From positions 1 through 7,964 of the forward strand of contig JANQOC010000065.1 of assembly GCA_028279265.1 (NCBI GenBank): a stretch of DNA of 7,964 nucleotides, in the 5' to 3' direction. How positions within the stretch are numbered: position 1 is the first letter of the stretch; every line of letters begins with the position of its first letter. Positions 1 through 4,999 of the stretch are shown piece by piece. The DNA is from Hyphomicrobiales bacterium. Its GTDB lineage: Bacteria > Pseudomonadota > Alphaproteobacteria > Rhizobiales > CAYWUX01. The translations under genes were made by a program, and so were the position numbers. A model generated the notes under the pieces. That model was given only the letters and a program-made list of their open reading frames with translations, was not told the origin of the DNA and ran no database searches.

Positions 1-669
1 GAACTGACCATAGGCTTCGACGGTGGCAACGACATCGGCCGGCTGTCCCTCGATCGGCAATTCCCGCGGCCAGGTCAGTGTCGGTCTCCGGTCTTCGCCG
101 GCGCGGGCAAAGGGCGCGCGATAGGCCTCCATCTCGGTTTCTGTCAGATCGCGCAGAATGGCACCTGGCAGCACCTGTTCCACGAATCTATTATTTTCTA
201 ATATTAGCTGTTCGCCCGCATCGGAGCGGAATTTCTGAAACAACGGACGCACGACCTCCGGAAATTCATCCCAGCTTATGGGACGCAATATGGCTTCCAT
301 GTGAACGATGGCTGCAACGGCTTCCGCATGGCGCCGGGCCCAGTCAAATCCCAGGGCCGATCCCCAGTCATGAACCACGAGAACAACATTACTGTTGACG
401 TTACATTGTTCGAGAAAAGCATCCAGGTATTTTCGGTGTTCATCGAAGCGGTAACTTGCGGGCCCACTATTGTCGAGTTTGTCGCTGTCTCCCATACCAA
501 TGAGATCCGGGGCAATCAAACGTCCAAATCCTTCCAGACCGGGCATAATATTCCGCCAAAGATAGGATGAAGTCGGGTTTCCATGGAGGAATATGATGGG
601 ATCCCCTTGTCCCATTTCGATATAGGACATGGTTTTGTTTAGAACAGACAGTGTCTTCTTATTCGACAT
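1..669 (-). CDS. Haloalkane dehalogenase, LinB-like (HLD-II), C-terminus cut by window edge
   Basis: An alpha/beta-hydrolase that would cleave carbon-halogen bonds of haloalkanes by hydrolysis, giving alcohol, halide and a proton, in the cytoplasm. The frame is open from the ATG at 669 to position 1 (223 residues); LinB-type enzymes have about 290-300, so roughly 65 residues are missing. Visible motifs: HGNPTSSYLWRN at residues 29-40, with halide-binding Asn31; DLIGMGDSDK at 55-64; the nucleophile elbow VHDWGSALG at 99-107, with nucleophile Asp101 and halide-binding Trp102; and MEAI at 124-127, with catalytic acid Glu125. Asn plus Trp halide binding and Glu after strand 6 define subfamily HLD-II. 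The catalytic His, expected near residue 265, lies outside the window. The start is the first ATG after an in-frame TAG; no good Shine-Dalgarno is seen. The N-terminus is about 7 residues shorter than LinB as I recall it. The family call is near certain; the substrate is unknown. Confidence 0.95.
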   Translation of the reverse strand, partial: MSNKKTLSVLNKTMSYIEMGQGDPIIFLHGNPTSSYLWRNIMPGLEGFGRLIAPDLIGMGDSDKLDNSGPASYRFDEHRKYLDAFLEQCNVNSNVVLVVHDWGSALGFDWARRHAEAVAAIVHMEAILRPISWDEFPEVVRPLFQKFRSDAGEQLILENNRFVEQVLPGAILRDLTETEMEAYRAPFARAGEDRRPTLTWPRELPIEGQPADVVATVEAYGQF

Positions 670-755
670 TAGCTATGACCGGTTTCAAAAAACGAAGATA
701 CAAGTGTCGGGGAAATTACTAAAATCGAAAGTGAAGAACAAGGTAGCCGGTAAAG

Positions 756-761
756 TGTCAA
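756..761 (-). promoter_or_regulatory. Possible -35 box (TTGACA) for the dehalogenase gene
   Basis: The minus strand carries a perfect TTGACA, 87 bases upstream of the dehalogenase ATG, within GTTGACACTTTA. No good -10 hexamer follows at 16-18 bases, so this is a weak call. A very similar GTTGACACATTA lies upstream of the small gene that ends at 2584. Confidence 0.25.
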
Positions 762-813
762 CGTCTTGCGTTCACGGGTACGGTTTTATCGCTGAGAAAA
801 TGATTGGTCCTGT

Positions 814-858
814 TCAGCTATGCTGATGTTCGAACAAGATGCGAAAGTCCTGCTTTCG
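814..858 (-). other. Cluster of three short inverted repeats after the exporter gene
   Basis: Three adjacent dyads lie 39-83 bases beyond the stop codon of the MFS exporter: TCAGC/GCTGA (814-818 and 822-826, 3-base loop), the perfect 10-base palindrome TGTTCGAACA (827-836), and CGAAAG/CTTTCG (842-847 and 853-858, 5-base loop). The last could act as a weak terminator for the exporter, but no clear U-tract follows on the minus strand. The palindrome could instead be a protein-binding site upstream of the dehalogenase. The rest of the gap 670-896 shows nothing I can name. Confidence 0.35.
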
Positions 859-896
859 AAATTTGGAGTGAAATCTACCGAAGGAGTGCTAATCCC

Positions 897-2237
897 TTAA
901 GTTTTTGTCGGCCATTCGTGGTGGAAACGATCAATAACAAAGTCATGGGCATGTCTCATACCCTGGCCGTCGTGAACGGCGTCCCGGACATGCGGATGAT
1001 CGGCGGGCAGATTTTTATGGGTGTGGGAAAGTACGATCTTGTCATCTGCCGGCCACAGCCTGATCGACCCCAACAGACCGAATACGGTAATAATTGCCAT
1101 CACCAGAGCAGCGGCACCTAATCCGAATGTCGCCGCCAGCCAGCCGCTTAGCGGGTAGGTGACAAGCCAGCAGGCATGGGAAAGCGAGAATTGTGCGGCA
1201 AAGATGGATGTGCGATTCTCGGAATTCGATGATCGCCGCAGCACACGGCCTGTTGGCGTAATGATCGCCGAATAACCGACGCCGATCACGGACCAAACAA
1301 GCAGGAAGACACCCCAGTTTTTCACGTCCAGCTGAAATTGCACGGTCGCGCCCGCAAGGGCCAAACAAAGAATGAGCGCACCAAAGTGCATGAGGACGCG
1401 GTCTTGAATTTGCTCAAGGAGTCTGGGCAGGAAAATTGCCGTAATCATGGATCCGAAACCGAAGGCGGCAAGCGCGATTCCGACCTCGGACTGAGTCCCA
1501 TCGAAAAACTCCAGAACAATGACGACGGTACAAACGATCACAAGGGAACCGGCTGCGGCTAGAGCCAGATTTAACGCCATTAATCCCTGTAATCTGGGCG
1601 TTGCCAGATAGTATCGAATACCATCCATGGAACTTTGATCCGCTGCCCCGTTTTCTGCGGAAACTTCGACATCGGGAAACCGGGTCACGAATACGAGCCA
1701 TGCAGATATGAGGAACGCGACCATCGTAAACATGAACAGCCAGTGAAAACTCAAGAATGCAAGCAGCAGGGTTGCCAACATGGGGCTCACCAGGCTTTCC
1801 AGATCATAGCTTAGCCGCGACAGGGTGAGGGCTTTTGTATACTCTTTTTCATCCGGGATAATGTTCGGTATGGTCGCTTGAAACACCGGCGTATAGGCGG
1901 CAGAGGCGGATTGTAAGAGGAATATGAGAACATAAATTTGCCAGACCTGATCGATGAACGGCAACAAAGCCACCATGATGGCCCGAACAATTTCGAGACC
2001 GACCAGATATCGAGCCCGGTTGAATTTTCCCGCATAAGCGCCGGCAATGGGTGACAGTAGGACATAGGCGACCATTTTTATCGCCAGGGCTATCCCGAGA
2101 ACAATCGTGGCATCCCGGCCGGCAATTTCAAAAGCCAGCAAGGCCAGGGCAACCGTCGTAATACCGGTCCCGAGCAAGGCAACGAGCTGGGCGAGATAAA
2201 GATTTCGGTAGTCGCGGTTGCGAAGCGGTGACAACAT
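897..2237 (-). CDS. MFS efflux transporter with histidine-rich C-terminal tail, NreB/NrsD-like (probable Ni/Co export)
   Basis: An inner-membrane major facilitator transporter of 446 residues, the usual size for 12 transmembrane helices. The N-terminus LSPLRNRDYRNLYLAQ is typical of the MFS_3-type exporters. Hydrophobic segments run almost continuously, with a motif-A-like loop GAYAGKFNRAR near residues 66-76. The stretch QSASAAYTPVFQATIPNI (109-126) resembles nickel-resistance exporters of the NreB type as I remember them. The last 49 residues (398-446) contain nine histidines in HTH, HPH, HAH and HH patterns. A His-rich tail is a known trait of NreB and NrsD, so export of Ni2+ or Co2+ by proton antiport is the best inference. 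The frame reaches a TTG at 2276, but the ATG at 2237 gives the normal family N-terminus and has a weak purine-rich stretch (AGAAGCGG) before it. No regulator or other metal gene is adjacent. MFS membership is certain; the metal substrate is inferred. Confidence 0.9.
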   Translation of the reverse strand: MLSPLRNRDYRNLYLAQLVALLGTGITTVALALLAFEIAGRDATIVLGIALAIKMVAYVLLSPIAGAYAGKFNRARYLVGLEIVRAIMVALLPFIDQVWQIYVLIFLLQSASAAYTPVFQATIPNIIPDEKEYTKALTLSRLSYDLESLVSPMLATLLLAFLSFHWLFMFTMVAFLISAWLVFVTRFPDVEVSAENGAADQSSMDGIRYYLATPRLQGLMALNLALAAAGSLVIVCTVVIVLEFFDGTQSEVGIALAAFGFGSMITAIFLPRLLEQIQDRVLMHFGALILCLALAGATVQFQLDVKNWGVFLLVWSVIGVGYSAIITPTGRVLRRSSNSENRTSIFAAQFSLSHACWLVTYPLSGWLAATFGLGAAALVMAIITVFGLLGSIRLWPADDKIVLSHTHKNLPADHPHVRDAVHDGQGMRHAHDFVIDRFHHEWPTKT

Positions 2238-2416
2238 TACCGCTTCTAAATAGCATTCAAAGCCACCGGAAATCAAAACCGGCGAATAGGATTTTCTTCA
2301 AACCGTCTTCACAAAGTTATCAACATCCCTGAAATCAGTAGGCGGAATTCATTTTGGAATGTCGATATTCTTACGCATCGGCGCTTGGATCCCCGCTACC
2401 TCGCGTCAAATAAAAG

Positions 2417-2455
2417 AAAAAACCGGAGTGAAGGGGGCATTCACTCCGGTTTTTT
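2417..2455 (-). terminator. Strong intrinsic terminator, bidirectional, possibly an attenuator
   Basis: A perfect 16-base inverted repeat has arms at 2417-2432 (AAAAAACCGGAGTGAA) and 2440-2455, with a 7-base loop. The outer six pairs are A:T, so a run of U follows the GC-rich core in either direction. It lies about 130 bases past the stop of the small minus-strand gene (2584-2847), and could end that transcript. It also lies about 180 bases ahead of the exporter's start on the same strand. An extra CCGGAGTG at 2462-2469 can pair with the 2442-2449 arm, which would compete with the terminator. Confidence 0.85.
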
Positions 2456-2495
2456 CATTTTCCGGAGTGGGTCTGCGACCAGCATTTAAAGGATC

Positions 2496-2548
2496 TGTAC
2501 GACATCCGACATCGGTGTACGGCCAATGTCATCAGGCCAATATCATAA
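2496..2548. repeat. Short tandem direct repeats
   Basis: Two 14-base units, GGCCAATGTCATCA (2521-2534) and GGCCAATATCATAA (2535-2548), sit head to tail and match at 12 of 14 positions. Just before them, CGACATC is repeated exactly twice in tandem (2500-2513), and TGTACG occurs at 2496-2501 and 2516-2521. Such spacing could mark operator sites, but nothing here identifies a binding protein. Confidence 0.6.
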
Positions 2549-2583
2549 TGCCTAAGCCCGTTGGTGGGGCCAAAACCCAGCGA

Positions 2584-2847
2584 TCAGAAATTGGATGGTT
2601 CCTGCTGCGCGGCCAGTTCTCTCCGCTGCGCGGCGATGATCTCTTTCATCGATTCCACTTCGCATCGTCCGACTTGCCTGCTCCAACCCTGGACAGCAAA
2701 ATTCCAGAGAATATCCAACTCATCATTGGAGAGTTCCGTCTTCGATTTATTTTCGTGTTTCGATTGTTCTATCTCAATGAGAATTCGCTGCAGTATATTC
2801 TTGGTTTTGAGTTCGTAAGGTGTGATTTGTGTCGTAACAATGCTCAT
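2584..2847 (-). CDS. Hypothetical 87-residue protein, charged and probably helical
   Basis: I do not recognise this protein. It is rich in Glu, Lys, Gln and Arg, with no signal peptide or membrane segment, so it should be a small soluble, mostly helical cytoplasmic protein. Heptad-like hydrophobic spacing appears in the N-terminal half (around ILQRILIEIEQ) and again near the C-terminus (MKEIIAAQRRELAAQQ). The ATG at 2847 is chosen over a TTG at 2880 because GAAAGG lies 7 bases before it, a weak but plausible Shine-Dalgarno. A TTGACA lies 81 bases upstream and a strong terminator lies downstream, so it may be its own transcription unit. Frames on the opposite strand overlap it, but their translations look less protein-like. 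No neighbour hints at a role. Confidence 0.6.
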   Translation of the reverse strand: MSIVTTQITPYELKTKNILQRILIEIEQSKHENKSKTELSNDELDILWNFAVQGWSRQVGRCEVESMKEIIAAQRRELAAQQEPSNF

Positions 2848-2927
2848 GATCGGGCCTTTCAGCCCACCCCGTCGAATCAATTTAGAAATTTATTAAGGCG
2901 GCTTTGAGACAAATTGTGAAATTAATG

Positions 2928-2933
2928 TGTCAA
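2928..2933 (-). promoter_or_regulatory. Possible -35 box (TTGACA) for the 87-residue gene
   Basis: A perfect TTGACA on the minus strand, in an AT-rich stretch (GTTGACACATTAATTTCAC) 81 bases before the start at 2847. The hexamer 17 bases downstream (GTCTCA) is a poor -10. Position and AT-richness favour a promoter; the sequence alone does not prove it. Confidence 0.3.
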
Positions 2934-2972
2934 CTTGTTGAAATTGTTGGAGTTTATAGACGGTGTAGAGTT

Positions 2973-2998
2973 TGGCCGCAAATCTGGTAGTGCGGCCA
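2973..2998. repeat. 8-base inverted repeat between the SPOR gene and the 87-residue gene
   Basis: TGGCCGCA (2973-2980) and TGCGGCCA (2991-2998) form a perfect GC-rich stem with a 10-base loop, about 40 bases past the SPOR gene's stop. No T-run follows on either strand, so it is not a standard intrinsic terminator. It could be a 3'-end stabilising hairpin of the SPOR transcript or an operator upstream of the next gene. Confidence 0.5.
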
Positions 2999-3038
2999 TG
3001 TAGAACTTTTGGTCCATAATTTCTTACGCCGAAACCAG

Positions 3039-3644
3039 CTAAAGAGCATAATACTGTGTCTGATCCGATGATACGGGCTGAATTTTGCTTTCCTTCAATC
3101 CAATTCCTTTCAATTGTCTGCAGACCTGGGCGGCTTTGGATTTTGATTTAAGCGGACCGATTCCAAAATTATAATGGCGCCTTGGTATGTTTTTTCGGGC
3201 CTTGTCGATCATGAGTTGATGCTGGCGCAATGTTCCGGGATATCGATCCTGCAGTGACTCAAACTTTTTCTTAGCAAAGCTCAAATCGTCCACAACCGCT
3301 AGATGAACCAGATACTTTTTTGAGGATGCTGGAATATGACGAGCTGATTTCTTTGACATTTTCATCATGCGTTCAATGCGTTCCGAACGTTGGTCTGAAA
3401 CCACATCTAAATCGTCGATTGTTTTGGTGTGAGGAGCATCTGTTTTCTCGGCCTGTAAGGGTACAGGTTCCACCCGGTTCAAAAGGTTGGAACTCGAAAT
3501 CTTCTGTTCCGGCTGGATCTGTTCTTTTTCAGTGGTATTTTCGAGCGGTCGGGCAGGCAAGGGATTTCGTGCGTTTCTGGCGCATAGTACAAGCGCTCCG
3601 AAGAGCAGTGCCAGAGTAAGTAGTCCAAATATCGATTCAATCAT
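3039..3644 (-). CDS. SPOR-domain membrane protein
   Basis: A 201-residue bitopic inner-membrane protein. Residues about 4-22 form one hydrophobic helix, followed by a Pro/Glu/Gln-rich, low-complexity periplasmic linker (about 28-105). A C-terminal SPOR-like domain runs from about 110 to 192: KKYLVHLAVVDDLSFAKKKF matches the first strand and helix, and YNFGIGPLKSKSKAAQVCRQL matches the second strand and helix of the repeat. SPOR domains bind glycan strands lacking stem peptides, often at the division septum, and the architecture of helix, linker and SPOR is that of FtsN-like proteins. The membrane segment is right at the N-terminus, shorter in cytoplasmic tail than FtsN. The start ATG has an excellent Shine-Dalgarno. 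It is not evidently in an operon. This is more likely a secondary SPOR protein than FtsN itself. The domain is diverged, so a profile search would help. Confidence 0.75.
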   Translation of the reverse strand: MIESIFGLLTLALLFGALVLCARNARNPLPARPLENTTEKEQIQPEQKISSSNLLNRVEPVPLQAEKTDAPHTKTIDDLDVVSDQRSERIERMMKMSKKSARHIPASSKKYLVHLAVVDDLSFAKKKFESLQDRYPGTLRQHQLMIDKARKNIPRRHYNFGIGPLKSKSKAAQVCRQLKGIGLKESKIQPVSSDQTQYYAL

Positions 3645-3943
3645 TTCGTCGCACCTCCAATTTTATTGGGAACAGAGAGCAATGTTGATGCCAAGCGTTT
3701 CAGCCCCAGGGAAAGCCGGTGTAACCCATAGAAATACAAACGAAAAAGCGATGCAGTCCCCGTGACGGTTTGCGCGATCGGTAAGTCTTATGGGGTTGTG
3801 CACGAAAATTGTGCAAAGCGGTGATGCATGATTAGGCAGAATTAATCTTCGCGTGTTTTCAGAGGCGATAACAAGAACTGGATTGTTTTCACGCCCCTCT
3901 TGCGATTTTCTCAAATCCGCTGCGCAAAATTATGGATTCTTAG
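3645..3943. other. Divergent intergenic region between the SPOR and EamA genes
   Basis: About 299 bases that should hold promoters for both flanking genes. I see no convincing -35/-10 pair. TTGTGCA occurs twice in direct orientation (3796-3802 and 3809-3815), and within this TGCAC/GTGCA forms an inverted repeat (3799-3803 and 3811-3815), a candidate operator. A stretch around 3697-3775 has scattered likeness to the cobalamin riboswitch core, but no B12 box follows. A minus-strand open frame (3663-3914) shows no protein-like features. Confidence 0.5.
3653..3658 (-). promoter_or_regulatory. Ribosome binding site of the SPOR gene (GGAGGT)
   Basis: The minus strand reads GGAGGTGCGACGAAATG, with GGAGGT eight bases before the ATG at 3644. 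It is the strongest Shine-Dalgarno in the window and fixes this start. Confidence 0.85.
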
Positions 3944-4891
3944 ATGTCGGAACATGAAACAAAAAACCGGACAATGTCACCGGTCGATTGGGTGTTACTC
4001 CTCATTCTCTCGATACTCTGGGGCGCGTCATTTCTTTTTAATGGCATCGCCGTCAGGGAGCTGCCTACCCTGACGATCGTTTTGGCACGTGTCGGCCTCG
4101 CAGCACTCTCGCTGATGATGATTTTACCGATTTTCGGAATAAAACTGCCGACCGAAATGCGTGTCTGGCGCTCGTTCTTCTGGATGGCGCTTCTCAATAA
4201 TGTCATTCCTTTCTCGCTTATTGTCTGGGCGCAGAGTTCTATTACATCCGGTCTGGCATCGATCCTGAATGCGACAACACCAATCTTCACCGTACTTGCC
4301 GCCCATGTCCTGACGCGGGATGAAAAACTATCCGTAAACCGGCTGATCGGTGTCATCCTCGGATTTGTCGGGGTAGCGGTCATGCTTGGTGATGGGTCTA
4401 TGGATCTCGAATCTGGAATAACCGCAAAACTGGCCTGCCTTGCGGCTGCGGTGTCCTATGCCTTTGCCGGGATTTACGGGCGCCGGTTTTTTCGCATGAG
4501 TATTAATCCGATTATGGTTTCAGCAGGCACGTTGACCATGTCTTCCATGCTGCTATTTCCTATTGTCCTGTTTCTCGAGCAACCCTGGAAGTTCGGTTTG
4601 CCGACCGTAGAGACCATCGGGGCTCTGGTCGGACTGGCCCTGCTGTCGACAGCGCTCGCCTACATCCTGTACTTTCGCATTTTAGCCAGCGCCGGTGCGG
4701 TAAATCTCCTGCTGGTGACCTTCCTCATTCCACCGAGCGCAATATTCCTTGGTCTCATTGTTCTCGACGAAATTCTCGTCATACAAGAAATTCTAGGCAT
4801 GATGATCCTGGCGCTCGGGCTCATGGCAATTGACGGTCGGCTGTGGCCTTCCCGCGGAACAGCAGATAGCCGCGTCAACACGCAACAGTAA
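3944..4891 (+). CDS. EamA/DMT-family transporter
   Basis: A 315-residue inner-membrane protein of the drug/metabolite transporter superfamily, with two tandem EamA repeats of about five helices each (roughly residues 13-147 and 161-298), the standard ten-helix layout. The first repeat has the typical SILWGASFLF entry (23-32) and the AQSSITSGLASILNATTPIF stretch (96-115), followed by RDEKLS. The second has its counterpart YFRILASAGAVNLLLVTFLI (243-262) and then LDEIL. Members export amino acids, nucleosides, sugars or toxic compounds; the substrate cannot be told here. The C-terminal tail is short and hydrophilic. The start has only a weak GGA before it, and a second ATG at codon 11 is possible. 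A sulfatase follows 108 bases downstream on the same strand. The gap is open enough for a separate promoter, so linkage is only suggestive. Confidence 0.93.
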   Translation: MSEHETKNRTMSPVDWVLLLILSILWGASFLFNGIAVRELPTLTIVLARVGLAALSLMMILPIFGIKLPTEMRVWRSFFWMALLNNVIPFSLIVWAQSSITSGLASILNATTPIFTVLAAHVLTRDEKLSVNRLIGVILGFVGVAVMLGDGSMDLESGITAKLACLAAAVSYAFAGIYGRRFFRMSINPIMVSAGTLTMSSMLLFPIVLFLEQPWKFGLPTVETIGALVGLALLSTALAYILYFRILASAGAVNLLLVTFLIPPSAIFLGLIVLDEILVIQEILGMMILALGLMAIDGRLWPSRGTADSRVNTQQ

Positions 4892-4999
4892 ATTGGGATG
4901 CCGGATTACAAGAGTTCGACGGATTGAGACCGCTCGCGCGTAATTAATTCAATAGAAATGTGAGCTGCCTTTTGCCGTAACCAACGAAAGAACTCTGAA

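Larger units (their letters stand above)
2238..2583. other. Gene-free stretch upstream of the exporter gene
   Basis: About 346 bases without a convincing gene. It must hold the exporter's promoter or leader, although I see no strong -35/-10 pair. It contains the 2417-2455 terminator hairpin, a third copy of its arm at 2462-2469, and short tandem repeats at 2496-2548. A plus-strand open frame crosses it from 2359 to 2907, but that frame runs through the terminator and reads like random translation. Confidence 0.6.

Noticed and set aside
78..570. Plus-strand and minus-strand open frames at the left edge
   Set aside because: They overlap the haloalkane dehalogenase, whose catalytic motifs are in a different frame on the minus strand.
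2274..2276. TTG as start of the MFS exporter
   Set aside because: The 13 extra residues do not resemble the family N-terminus; the ATG at 2237 begins the typical sequence.
2316..2326. TTATCAACA resembling a DnaA box
   Set aside because: A single imperfect copy with no cluster, no AT-rich unwinding region and no replication gene nearby.
2359..2907. 182-residue plus-strand open frame
   Set aside because: It runs straight through a strong terminator hairpin and overlaps the better-supported minus-strand small gene; its translation has no domain-like pattern and no good ribosome binding site.
3663..3914. 83-residue minus-strand open frame in the divergent gap
   Set aside because: Low-complexity, non-protein-like translation with no ribosome binding site; the gap is expected to be regulatory.
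3940..4383. 147-residue minus-strand open frame inside the EamA gene
   Set aside because: Antisense to a clear membrane transporter; the composition is the usual shadow of a hydrophobic coding sequence.
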